Of a DNA stretch of 64,000 bases, positions 9,142 to 16,784 are shown one piece after another. This stretch comes from an uncultured Acidimicrobiales bacterium. Its GTDB lineage: Bacteria > Actinomycetota > Acidimicrobiia > Acidimicrobiales > Aldehydirespiratoraceae. The stretch lies in assembly GCA_951812975.1 (NCBI GenBank), contig CATOTC010000001.1:496001-560000 (forward strand), written 5' to 3'. Position 1 is the first letter of the stretch, and every line of letters starts with the position of its first letter. A program made the translations under genes and the position numbers. The notes under the pieces are model-generated. The model was not told the DNA's origin and did no database searches. It was given only the letters and a program-made list of their open reading frames with translations.

Positions 9142-9182
9142 CGATCACCCCACAAGCTGGCTGAAGGTGGGATCGTAGCAGT

Positions 9183-9605
9183 ATGAGGCGCCTCCCTAAC
9201 CTTCAGGATCGGGCCGATCTGGCTGATCTCGCCGGGTTGTACGCGGTCATCGTCGACCAGCGTGACTTCGCCCGTTTCGATGAGGTGTTCACCGCCGACG
9301 CGCTGCTCGACACGGGTCGGGGGCAGCGGTCCGGTCTGTTGGAGATCACCGACGCCATGGAGGGTCTGCTCCGCTATGAGGCCACGAGCCACATCCTGGG
9401 CCAGCAGCTCCTCTCGGTGACTGACGACGGTGAAATCGAGGGGGTGACCTACTGTGAGGCGCACCATCTCCGCGTCGACGGCGATGAGCGCATCGACCAT
9501 GTGATGCACATCCACTACCACGACCGGTTCGTGTCCACCCCCGACGGTTGGCGGATCGCCCACCGCCGCCTGACGGTCCCGTGGACCGCCGAGCAGCCTG
9601 TCTGA
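9183..9605 (+). CDS. SnoaL-like / NTF2-fold protein
   Basis: A 140-residue single-domain protein with the NTF2-like pattern: an N-terminal helix with DLADLAGLYAVIVDQRD, FDEVFTADALLDTG, and C-terminal strands with HHLRVDGDERIDH, HIHYHDRFV and WRIAHRRLT. Members include polyketide cyclases, limonene-epoxide hydrolase-like enzymes and aromatic-ring dioxygenase small subunits, so the reaction is unassigned. It is divergent from aceK across about 40 bp, which must hold both promoters. Two other NTF2-like genes occur in this window (35494 and 58065). Confidence 0.8.
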   Translation: MRRLPNLQDRADLADLAGLYAVIVDQRDFARFDEVFTADALLDTGRGQRSGLLEITDAMEGLLRYEATSHILGQQLLSVTDDGEIEGVTYCEAHHLRVDGDERIDHVMHIHYHDRFVSTPDGWRIAHRRLTVPWTAEQPV

Positions 9606-9632
9606 GGCGCTGCTGGGCCGGTATCGGCGGGG

Positions 9633-9917
9633 TCAGGGGTGGTCGGCGGCGCGTTCGTGGCGGCGGATCACCTCGTCGATCACCAGACGCAGGAAGGCCT
9701 CACTGAACGTCGGATCAAGGTTGGCCGACGATGCGAGTTGGCGGAGCCGCGCGATCTGCTTCTTCTCACGCTCGGGATCGGCCGGCGGCAGGCCCTGTTG
9801 CGCCTTGTACTCACCGACGTCCTCAGTGACCTTGAAGCGCTCGGCCAACAACAGGATCAGCGCGGCATCGATGTTGTCGATGCTGGAACGGAAGCGTTGG
9901 AGTTGCTCGTCTGCCAT
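9633..9917 (-). CDS. Chorismate mutase (AroQ class)
   Basis: A 94-residue all-helical chorismate mutase, converting chorismate to prephenate for phenylalanine and tyrosine synthesis. The pattern RSSIDNIDAALILLLAERF, followed by a Lys (YKAQQG) and a late LVIDEVIRRHE helix, matches monofunctional AroQ proteins. It is downstream of amt on the same strand (68-bp gap). Its end converges on the NTF2-like gene. Length is normal for an exported-signal-free AroQ. No fused prephenate dehydratase or DAHP synthase domain is present. Confidence 0.88.
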   Translation of the reverse strand: MADEQLQRFRSSIDNIDAALILLLAERFKVTEDVGEYKAQQGLPPADPEREKKQIARLRQLASSANLDPTFSEAFLRLVIDEVIRRHERAADHP

Positions 9918-9985
9918 GCCCGAAACCTAGATGATCTCCACGCGGCGCTGTCGGACGTTCGAGCCTGGACCGGCGATGTCGATCA

Positions 9986-11182
9986 TCACGAGTTGTAGGC
10001 GGTCTCGGCGTGCAGTGCCTGGTCGAGTCCGACTGTCTCGTCGTCTTCGGTGGCCCGCAGTCCCATTGTGGCTTTGAGGACCATGGCGATGATGAGGGTG
10101 GCCACGAAGCTGTAGGCCATCACCGCCACGATCGAGAGGATCTGGTTCCACAACAGCTCCCCGCCGCCGTAGAAGAGCCCGTCGAGGAAGTCCGCCCCCT
10201 CCACCGCGGCCGACTCGGCGAAGAAGCCGATGAGGACCCCGCCGACGATCCCTCCGAACATGTGGATCCCGACGACGTCGAGGCTGTCGTCGTAGCTGAA
10301 TTTGACTTTAAGCGCGATGGCCAGGAAGCACACGACGCCCGCAACGGCACCGATGAGGATGGCCGCGAACGGCCCGACGAAACCGGCCGCGGGGGTGATG
10401 GCCACGAGGCCGGCGACGATGCCCGAGGCCATGCCAAGCGAGGTCGGTTTTCCGCCCTTGACGACTTCGGCGAGTATCCAGAAGCAGAGGCCCGCTGCGG
10501 CGGCGAGGAAGGTGGTCAGGAAGGCGTGGGCGGCCACACTGTCGGCGGCGAGGGCCGATCCCGCATTGAATCCGAACCAGCCGAACCACAGGATCCCGGC
10601 GCCCAACAGAACCAGGGGCAGGCTGTGGGGGAAGTCGATCTTCTGGGGCCATCCCTGACGGGGGCCGAGCACCAGCACCAGGGCCAGGGCTGCGGCGCCG
10701 GCGTTGATGTGGATGGCTGTGCCGCCTGCGAAGTCGTGTGCGGGGAGGTTGGCGATCCAACCCTCACCGCCGTAGATCCAATAGACGACCGGCGAGTAGA
10801 CGAGGAACGACCAGACGGGGACGAAGATCGCCCAGGCGGTGAACTTCATTCGTCCGGCCACTGCGCCCGAGATGAGTGCCGGGGTGATCACCGCGAAGGT
10901 CATGCCGAACACGAACTCCCGGATTGGGACCTCTCCGTCGACGCCGTTGAGGAAGGCCGCGTCGAAGTCCCCGAACAGCGGGAAGCTCCAGTCCCCCGAG
11001 GCGAACCCGAAGCCGCACACCGCCCACAGCAGCGGAATCACGCCCAGGCAGTAGATGTTCATGTTGAGCATGTTGAGCACATTTCTCGTGCCGACCATGC
11101 CGCCGTAGAACAGCGCCAGGCCGGGCACCATGAACATCACCAGCGCCGCAGACACCAGTATCCATGCAGTGTCACCGCTCAT
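9986..11182 (-). CDS. amt: Ammonium transporter
   Basis: A 398-residue Amt/Rh membrane channel with about eleven hydrophobic segments. Family features are the N-terminal FYGGMVGTRNVLNMLN (pore-lining region), FAGGTAIHINAGAAALAL with the first pore His, and FGGIVGGVLIG with the second pore His. It imports ammonium across the cytoplasmic membrane. A GlnK/PII gene, a common partner, is not adjacent; chorismate mutase follows instead. The C-terminal tail is short. No nitrogen-regulator site was recognised in the 139-bp upstream gap. Confidence 0.95.
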   Translation of the reverse strand: MSGDTAWILVSAALVMFMVPGLALFYGGMVGTRNVLNMLNMNIYCLGVIPLLWAVCGFGFASGDWSFPLFGDFDAAFLNGVDGEVPIREFVFGMTFAVITPALISGAVAGRMKFTAWAIFVPVWSFLVYSPVVYWIYGGEGWIANLPAHDFAGGTAIHINAGAAALALVLVLGPRQGWPQKIDFPHSLPLVLLGAGILWFGWFGFNAGSALAADSVAAHAFLTTFLAAAAGLCFWILAEVVKGGKPTSLGMASGIVAGLVAITPAAGFVGPFAAILIGAVAGVVCFLAIALKVKFSYDDSLDVVGIHMFGGIVGGVLIGFFAESAAVEGADFLDGLFYGGGELLWNQILSIVAVMAYSFVATLIIAMVLKATMGLRATEDDETVGLDQALHAETAYNS

Positions 11183-11321
11183 CTATTCCCCAAGGATTCG
11201 TCGAACAATCAGCCCGAAGGCACCACCACCTTAGAGCTAGCCACTTGAGTTCTCTACACCGGGCTCGCACTGTTCGAGGTTCGACTCGGGTGCAAGGGTG
11301 CTTCGGGTGTTTCGGGTGTGT

Positions 11322-12107
11322 CTAGGCGAGGGTGTCGAGCATGGCGCGGAGCCGGTCTGCCGGGGAGTCGCTGCGCACAAGGGCTTCTCCGATCAGCGCG
11401 GCGTCGTAGCCGACTTCAGCGAGGTCTCTCAGCTTGGTCCCGTCGGGCGTCTCGATGCCGGATGCCGCCACGGTCACAACTCCGGGTCCCAGCTCGGCCA
11501 GCAGCCCGGCCATGCGCACTGCTTTGTGGTAGTCGACGGTGAAGCGGGTGTCTTTGGGATTGTCGCGCTGGTTGACGGCGATCATGTAGGCACCCGCTTC
11601 TGCGGCCATCGCCAGGTCGTGTTCCGCGCGTACCTCGGTCAGGGCGTCCATGCCCAAACTCAGGGCGAGATCCTGCAAGTTCGCAACTTCGGCGACTGAT
11701 CCGATGTCTTCGACGATCAGCAGCACCGCGTCCGCCCCCATGGCGGACGCGTCGTGGATGTGCTGGGGCGTCGTGAGGAAGTCTTTGCGCAGCACCGGAG
11801 CGTCGACGGCATTCTTGACCGCTTTCAGGTCTTCGGGGCTGCCACCGAACCGCGGACCCTCGGTCAGCACCGAGATACAGGATGCGCCGCCCCGAACATA
11901 CTCGATTGCCGTCTCAGCGGCCCCCATTTCTGGACGAAGCTCCCCCGCGGACGGCGACTTGCGCTTCACCTCGGCAATGATCGCCAGTTCAGATCCGGCT
12001 GTCAGCGCGTTCTTGAACGCATGGCCCACGGACTGCATGGCCGCTGATTCTAATCCTGCACCGCGTCTGCGCACCCTTGTATTCCAGGGTATTTGAGATC
12101 CAGCCAT
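11322..12107 (-). CDS. trpC: Indole-3-glycerol phosphate synthase-like protein
   Basis: TrpC makes indole-3-glycerol phosphate in tryptophan synthesis, using a TIM barrel. Conserved blocks present are IIAEVKRKSPSAGE, SVLTEGPRFGGSPEDL, VLRKDFL, GADAVLLIV, ALTEVRAEHD and AVNQRD. Two oddities: the usual VAESGI is VAASGI, so the conserved Glu is Ala, and the N-terminal region before the barrel is short. The start at 12107 has GGA six bases upstream and gives 261 residues; an ATG at 12038 would give 238. No other trp gene is adjacent. It lies 26 bp downstream of tRNA-Val. Confidence 0.85.
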   Translation of the reverse strand: MAGSQIPWNTRVRRRGAGLESAAMQSVGHAFKNALTAGSELAIIAEVKRKSPSAGELRPEMGAAETAIEYVRGGASCISVLTEGPRFGGSPEDLKAVKNAVDAPVLRKDFLTTPQHIHDASAMGADAVLLIVEDIGSVAEVANLQDLALSLGMDALTEVRAEHDLAMAAEAGAYMIAVNQRDNPKDTRFTVDYHKAVRMAGLLAELGPGVVTVAASGIETPDGTKLRDLAEVGYDAALIGEALVRSDSPADRLRAMLDTLA

Positions 12108-12133
12108 CGCCGATCCGTGCTGTGGGGCGGTGG

Positions 12134-12207
12134 TGGGCCGTACAAGAGTCGAACTTGTGACCTCCTGCGTGTCGAGCAGGCGCTCTAACCAACTGAGCTA
12201 ACGGCCC
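12134..12207 (-). tRNA. tRNA-Val (GAC)
   Basis: A 74-nt cloverleaf. The acceptor arm GGGCCGT pairs with ACGGCCC, the D-arm contains TAGCTCAGTTGGTTAGAGC, the anticodon stem CCTGC/GCAGG holds a loop with anticodon GAC, and the T-arm contains GTTCGACTC. The discriminator is A. CCA is not encoded. It lies directly upstream of the trpC-like gene on the same strand. Confidence 0.95.
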
Positions 12208-12358
12208 CCGAAGACTCGAACGTTACCACCGCTGTGCGACATTTCGGCGGTTAGCAGCCGCTCCGGGGACCTCCGCAGAGCCAGGCCCGGTCCAGGTCGG
12301 GGAACGCCCGGGAGTCGACGTTGCCCGACACCCGATTGTCGGTCGCCGGTCGCCCGGT

Positions 12359-13834
12359 TCAGGCCAGGACCGGGGTCAGCTCAGCGGTTTCTTGGGATTC
12401 GAACTCGAGGTAGTTGAAGAGGCTGGCCTCGTCGAACGGGTCGGCGTCGTCGAACAGGCCGGCCTCGTCGAACAGGATCCGGTCCTCGTAGTCATCGAAC
12501 CAGAGAGCCTCGGGGTTTCGACCCACGATGCACACCTTGCCCCGGTCGGGGGCGTCGGCGACGCTGCGCAGGAGCTTGAATATGACGACCCCGTTCTCAG
12601 CTCCCGCAAAGCCCGGGACCGGGCCGTCGGTGACGGCGGCCACCTCGGTCTTGCCCCTGTAGTGGGAGAGGGCCAGGCGGGCGTGGGCCTCCACGCCGGA
12701 CAGCCCCTTCTGCGACTCGTTGACGATCCGCCAGGCTTCCTCGATGGGCACGTTGAACGCCCGGTAGGCGACGATGTCCCGCCCGCCGAAGAAGTAGTGG
12801 TTCTCGACGCCGACCCGTTTCAGGGTGCGCTGCAGGATCTTGAGGGCCTCGGGGTCGTTGTTGACGCCGCGGATGATCGGCGACTGGTTCTCGACGCTGA
12901 TCCACCCTCGCGAGACCACGGCTTCGATCGCTCTACGGGTGTTGGGGTGCCATTTGTAGAAACCGTTGCCGTCCTCGGTGTAGCCGCCGTCGGGGGTCTT
13001 GGCGAGCAGTTCGTCGGGGTGGTTGAAGTGGGTCATCAGCCGAAACCCGACTTCCGGGTAGGTGTCGTGGAAGCGGTCCATCATGTCGAGGAAGGCCTGG
13101 TCGAAGCGGTCGGGGTGGAAGGCCAGTTCCTTGGTCCCGAGCCGGATCGCCTCAACGCCGGCTTCGGCGAGAGCGGTGAACCAGGCGGCGAGCTTGCTGT
13201 TGGGCAGCACCATCGGGTCTCCACCTGACAGGAGTATCTCGCGGAGCTTCTCCCGGCCGGTTTCGGGGTGGCGACCGCCGTTGGCGGCCACCGCGGCGTT
13301 GTGAGAGCGGATGTAGTCGGTTATCTCAAGGATCCGGGCGAGGCTCTTCTTCTTGACGGTGCCGTCGCGGTGCTCCACAGGCTTTCGGGCGATCAACTCC
13401 TCCCGGTAGCAGAACCGGCAGTGCGCCGAGCAGGTCGAGATCACATAGAGGAGGCCCATCTCGTATTTGTGGAGAAGGCCTTCGACGGGGCTGTAGTCCA
13501 TCTGGTTGCCGGGGTCCTCGACACCGTCGAGGTTGAGAGTCTCGTCGGGAGATGCTTTGACGAGTGTTTGGAGCGCGGGGCTGTTCTTGGCCATCTCGAA
13601 GTAGTGGCGGGTTATCTTCACCGGCATGCGGGACTCGATGTCGCGCTCAGTGCCGCGGATCTGGACAAGTTGATCGAGTTCGGAGGGAGTGTAGAATCCG
13701 ATCATGTCCTGGGGGGCGGTGCCGTTGACGAACGGGTCGAGGCCGTTGAGGATCTGCCGGTCGTATTTGGGGTTCTCCACCGCATCGAGGACGAGCCGTT
13801 CTCTGTCGGTCGGTTCGTATTTTGCCTTCCCCAT
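12359..13834 (-). CDS. KamA-family radical SAM protein (lysine 2,3-aminomutase-like)
   Basis: A 491-residue protein of the lysine 2,3-aminomutase family, with the cluster motif C135-x3-C139-x2-C142 (CSAHCRFC), the SAM-binding LLSGGDPMVLPN, and ENQSPIIRGVNND. Aminomutases also need a PLP-binding Lys in a PGGGGK segment near the C-terminus. The corresponding region here reads TDGPVPGFAG, so that motif is not recognisable and the reaction may not be lysine 2,3-amino migration. The C-terminus is rich in Asp, Glu and Phe (about residues 440-480). It is divergent from an RpiR regulator, which probably controls it. Confidence 0.85.
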   Translation of the reverse strand: MGKAKYEPTDRERLVLDAVENPKYDRQILNGLDPFVNGTAPQDMIGFYTPSELDQLVQIRGTERDIESRMPVKITRHYFEMAKNSPALQTLVKASPDETLNLDGVEDPGNQMDYSPVEGLLHKYEMGLLYVISTCSAHCRFCYREELIARKPVEHRDGTVKKKSLARILEITDYIRSHNAAVAANGGRHPETGREKLREILLSGGDPMVLPNSKLAAWFTALAEAGVEAIRLGTKELAFHPDRFDQAFLDMMDRFHDTYPEVGFRLMTHFNHPDELLAKTPDGGYTEDGNGFYKWHPNTRRAIEAVVSRGWISVENQSPIIRGVNNDPEALKILQRTLKRVGVENHYFFGGRDIVAYRAFNVPIEEAWRIVNESQKGLSGVEAHARLALSHYRGKTEVAAVTDGPVPGFAGAENGVVIFKLLRSVADAPDRGKVCIVGRNPEALWFDDYEDRILFDEAGLFDDADPFDEASLFNYLEFESQETAELTPVLA

Positions 13835-13888
13835 GATTGCTCCCTGCTTCCGCTCGCTCCGGTCTGTTGAAGCACCGTCCGCCGACGA

Positions 13889-13904
13889 TGTTCAACAATG
13901 AACA
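13889..13904. promoter_or_regulatory. Inverted-repeat operator candidate between kamA-like and rpiR-like genes
   Basis: TGTTCA-ACAA-TGAACA is a perfect 6-bp inverted repeat. The same half-sites recur as TGTTC (13920-13924) and GAACA (13941-13945), spanning the proposed regulator start. RpiR-family regulators bind short dyads in the promoter regions of adjacent genes, so this is the likely site for the neighbouring regulator (inference). Confidence 0.45.
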
Positions 13905-13928
13905 CCACCCTACACTATCTGTTCTATT

Positions 13929-14828
13929 ATGCACAAGTATGAACAACAGCTCGCCACGGTTACGGCAGCCGAAGCGCAGTTCGGGTCGCCTGCGATGATG
14001 ACGGTTGCGGAACTGATCGCCAGGGCGGGCGGGGAGTTGACCCCCACGGAGCGTCGCATTGCTGAGGTTCTGGTCTCCGAGCCGACTCTGCTCGCGTTCG
14101 GGACTGTGTCCGATCTTGCCAACCGGATCGGGACGAGCCGACCGTCGATCGTCCGGTTCGCCAACAAGCTGGGGTTCGACGGCTACGCATCGCTGCAGAC
14201 CGTTGCCCGGCGGAGGGTTGAGGACGATCTCTCCCGCCCGCGTGATCGCATCAGGCGGGACCCGTCCGAGGGGCTCTCCGCGTTGGACGAGCTCGTCGGC
14301 GGGTTCGAGTCGGCTGCGGCGACGGTGGAGCGGGGTGAGATTCGGGCCATTGCCGAGAGGGCCGCGTCCGCCGGGTCGGTCTGGATCGTTTCGGGGGAGA
14401 CCTCGTTGGCCGGCGCTTATGCGCTTCGCAGCGGTCTTTCGATGATCCGGCCCCGGGTGTACCTGATCGAGGGCCACTCCGCCGGCCGGGATCTGGTCGA
14501 TGCCGGTCCGGGGGATCTGGCGATCGTCATCGCCTTCTACCGCTATCGCAACTTCTCTGTGTCTGTGGCCAGCACCCTGGTCGACCAGGGAGTTCCCCTT
14601 GCGGCTGTGACTGACAGCCCGCTGTCGCCGCTGGCAGACGCAGCCGAGGTGCTCTGCCAGGTGTCGGTTCCGGCTGTCGGCCCGTTCGACAGTTCTGTGC
14701 CCGCGGTGGTCGTCGCCGAACTGGTCGTCGCCGATGTCGCGGTGCTCGTCCAGGCCGAGGCCAAGAAGCGCGTCGACCGCCTCGAAGCGCTCTGGTCCGC
14801 GACCGAGACCTTCCTCCCCCGAAGCTAG
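13929..14828 (+). CDS. RpiR/MurR-family regulator (HTH plus SIS domain)
   Basis: A 299-residue protein with an N-terminal RpiR helix-turn-helix (LTPTERRIAEVLVSEP, then VSDLANRIGTSRPSIVRFANKLGF, about residues 38-85) and a C-terminal SIS domain (about 130-260, with SAGSVWIVSG and GDLAIVIAFYRYR). SIS domains sense phosphosugars in classic members, but many regulators of this family sense other ligands. It is divergent from the KamA-like gene and probably autoregulated through the dyads between them. The first ATG has no clear ribosome binding site; an internal ATG pair near 13995 is an alternative start. Confidence 0.87.
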   Translation: MHKYEQQLATVTAAEAQFGSPAMMTVAELIARAGGELTPTERRIAEVLVSEPTLLAFGTVSDLANRIGTSRPSIVRFANKLGFDGYASLQTVARRRVEDDLSRPRDRIRRDPSEGLSALDELVGGFESAAATVERGEIRAIAERAASAGSVWIVSGETSLAGAYALRSGLSMIRPRVYLIEGHSAGRDLVDAGPGDLAIVIAFYRYRNFSVSVASTLVDQGVPLAAVTDSPLSPLADAAEVLCQVSVPAVGPFDSSVPAVVVAELVVADVAVLVQAEAKKRVDRLEALWSATETFLPRS

Positions 14829-15065
14829 ACCCGAGCTCTGCGCTGACGCTTTGTCAGAGCGGCCGTGACAGGGCGGCGGCGCGGGCTACGGCCACGCATC
14901 GTCGCGCTAGTTCGACCGCTTTGACGGCGACTCCTTTGGCAACGGCATTCGGCTCGTATTCGGTCTGCGTCTTGAGTGGAGAAGTCGAGTCAGGTATCGC
15001 CGTCGGGACGCTGCCGGTCGCCCCGAGTGGCATCTCGGTGACCAGAAACTCTGAATCGAATGAAG
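14829..15065. other. Intergenic stretch with a bulged hairpin; no convincing gene
   Basis: A hairpin at 14835-14860 follows the RpiR gene: GCTC/GAGC outer stem, TGAC/GTCA inner stem, GCTTT loop, without a T-tract. A minus-strand frame of 59 codons (14854-15033) exists, but it has no good ribosome binding site and no recognisable similarity, so it is not called. Nothing else is seen. Confidence 0.35.
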
Positions 15066-15140
15066 AGCGCCGGGCGGGATTTGAACCCGCGGCTTTACGG
15101 CTTTGCAGGCCGTCCCCTTGGTCCGCTCGGGCACCGACGC
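15066..15140 (-). tRNA. tRNA-Cys (GCA)
   Basis: A 75-nt cloverleaf. The acceptor GCGTCGG pairs with CCGGCGC (one G-U pair), the anticodon stem ACGGC/GCCGT carries loop CTGCAAA with anticodon GCA, and the T-arm is GCGGG-TTCAAAT-CCCGC. The discriminator is T, as expected for cysteine tRNA. Confidence 0.95.
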
Positions 15141-15189
15141 TTAGATCCAAAATGCTACCGCCGGTGCGTCGGCGTGCGACTATGGGGCG

Positions 15190-16020
15190 ATGGCAGTTGA
15201 GATCTCTTTCGCCGGACGCACCGCCGTGGTTGTGGGAGGAGGCGGCGGAGGCATCGGCACCTCGGTGTGCGAACGGATAGTCGAGGCCGGCGCCGACATA
15301 ATCGCCATCAGCTCCGTGCCAGAACACGCAGACGACACCGTTGGCCGTGCAAAGGCCCTCGGCGTGCGGGCATCGGCTCAGGTGGCAGATGTGAGCGACT
15401 TCGATGCTCTGAGAACCGCTATCGACGACGGTGCGCGTGCGCTCGCAGGGCCGGACCTTCTGGTCAATGTCGTCGGCGGCGTGACACCGCAGTACTGGCA
15501 CCGCCTGTCGGACTACCCCATCGAAACGTTCGACCACCTGCTCACCACCAACCTGCGCTACGCCTTCGTCAGCGCACAACACGTGGCCCGGCGGTTGATC
15601 AACGACAGTCGCGCAGGCGCGATCGTCAACATCTCCTCGATAGCCAGCGCCGGCCAGCCCCTCCTCGGCGCCTACGGGGCCGCCAAAGCGGGCCTGGACT
15701 CACTCACCCGCACCATGGCGATGGAGTGGGGACGCCACGGCATCCGGGTCAACGGCCTGGCACCCGGCACCATCAACACGCCCCGGTCGGGCCGCGACCC
15801 CGACGAGGTAGACCCCATGGCTGCGTCCATCACCCTGCAACGCCGCGGGCGCCCCGACGACATCGCCGATGTCGCCCTCTTCCTCCTCAGCGACCTTGCC
15901 GGCTATGTGACCGGTCAGACCATCGCCGTTGACGGAGGCCCGAGCCGTGCCGGCATCGACCGGCACGACCTCCCGAGAGCCGTCACCAACCCCGCAATCC
16001 GCGCCCGCTTCGAGCAATAG
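15190..16020 (+). CDS. Short-chain dehydrogenase/reductase
   Basis: A 276-residue SDR with a glycine-rich cofactor loop (VGGGGGGIGTS, near residue 15), an NVVGG segment, ISSIAS with the catalytic Ser, YGAAK as the Tyr-Lys pair, and the C-terminal YVTGQTIAVDGG typical of FabG-like enzymes. The NNAG motif is altered to NVVGG. Substrate is unknown; the C-terminal extension (RHDLPRAVTNPAIRARFEQ) is unusual for FabG. It begins 50 bp after tRNA-Cys, which is on the opposite strand. Confidence 0.9.
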   Translation: MAVEISFAGRTAVVVGGGGGGIGTSVCERIVEAGADIIAISSVPEHADDTVGRAKALGVRASAQVADVSDFDALRTAIDDGARALAGPDLLVNVVGGVTPQYWHRLSDYPIETFDHLLTTNLRYAFVSAQHVARRLINDSRAGAIVNISSIASAGQPLLGAYGAAKAGLDSLTRTMAMEWGRHGIRVNGLAPGTINTPRSGRDPDEVDPMAASITLQRRGRPDDIADVALFLLSDLAGYVTGQTIAVDGGPSRAGIDRHDLPRAVTNPAIRARFEQ

Positions 16021-16054
16021 GGACTCCAAGGACCTCAAGGTATGTCAATTCCCG

Positions 16055-16079
16055 ACCTAGTAGGTTAGGATTAGCCTTC
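16055..16079 (+). promoter_or_regulatory. Iron-box-like site upstream of the peroxiredoxin
   Basis: A perfect ACCTA-G-TAGGT palindrome (16055-16065) runs into TAGGTTAGGATTAGCCT. The nine bases TAGGTTAGG match one half of the IdeR/DtxR consensus exactly, while the other half is degraded (about 12 of 19 positions match overall). TAGGAT inside it could also act as a -10 element. The assignment is tentative. Confidence 0.3.
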
Positions 16080-16112
16080 CATCCCAAACCACGACCCGAG
16101 GCGGTCATCACC

Positions 16113-16769
16113 ATGTCACTTCGAATCAACGACGAAGCACCCGACTTCACAGCCGACACCACCGAAGGAACCATCTCCTTTTACGATTGGATCGGCGACG
16201 GTTGGGCGCTGCTGTTCTCACATCCCAAAGACTTCACGCCGGTCTGCACCACCGAACTCGGCGCCGTAGCGGGCCTCAAGGACGACTTCGCCGCCCGCAA
16301 CTGCAAGATCATCGGCATCAGCGTCGACGGCGTCAGCGACCATGAGGCCTGGAGCGGCGACATCGAGTCGGCCACCGGGAACGCCCTCAACTATCCGCTG
16401 ATCGGCGATCCCGAACTGGCGATAGTCAAGCTCTACGACATGCTGCCCGGCGACGCCGGCGACACGTCGGAGGGCCGGACCGCCGCCGACAACGCCACCG
16501 CCCGCTCGGTGTTCATCATCGGTCCCGACAAGAAGATCAAGGTGACCCTCACCTACCCGATGACGACGGGCCGCAACTTCGCCGAGATCCTGCGCATCCT
16601 CGATTCATGCCAACTGACCGCCAACGAGGCGGTGGCAACCCCCGCCAACTGGCGGCAGGGTGAAGACGTGATCATCGTGCCCGGAGTGTCCGACGAAGCC
16701 GCGGCCGAGAAGTACCCGGACGGTTTCGAACGCCGGCTCCCCTACCTCCGCTACGTGCCACAACCTTAA
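16113..16769 (+). CDS. Peroxiredoxin, 1-Cys (Prx6) type
   Basis: A 218-residue peroxiredoxin that reduces hydroperoxides with an active-site Cys. The motif HPKDFTPVCTTE places the peroxidatic Cys at residue 45. The long C-terminal part (TYPMTTGRNFAEILRILDS, then NWRQGEDVIIVP) is typical of the Prx6 group, which normally lacks a conserved resolving Cys. The other Cys residues (59, near 153) are not at the standard resolving position. An iron-box-like element lies upstream. The stop codon sits within a small AACCTTAAGGTT palindrome. Confidence 0.93.
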   Translation: MSLRINDEAPDFTADTTEGTISFYDWIGDGWALLFSHPKDFTPVCTTELGAVAGLKDDFAARNCKIIGISVDGVSDHEAWSGDIESATGNALNYPLIGDPELAIVKLYDMLPGDAGDTSEGRTAADNATARSVFIIGPDKKIKVTLTYPMTTGRNFAEILRILDSCQLTANEAVATPANWRQGEDVIIVPGVSDEAAAEKYPDGFERRLPYLRYVPQP

Positions 16770-16784
16770 GGTTCAACTTCAGGG

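Noticed and set aside
10010-11248. 412-codon plus-strand open frame
   Set aside because: Antisense to amt; composition biased to Glu/Asp/Gly/His with no domain.
14854-15033. 59-codon minus-strand frame
   Set aside because: No ribosome binding site, no similarity recognised, and it sits in an otherwise empty gap.
14907-15134. 75-codon minus-strand frame starting in tRNA-Cys
   Set aside because: Its first residues are the translation of the tRNA itself, a frequent artefact.
16762-16773. AACCTTAAGGTT palindrome at the end of the peroxiredoxin gene
   Set aside because: No loop and no T-tract, so it is not a convincing terminator. It includes the stop codon and may be chance.
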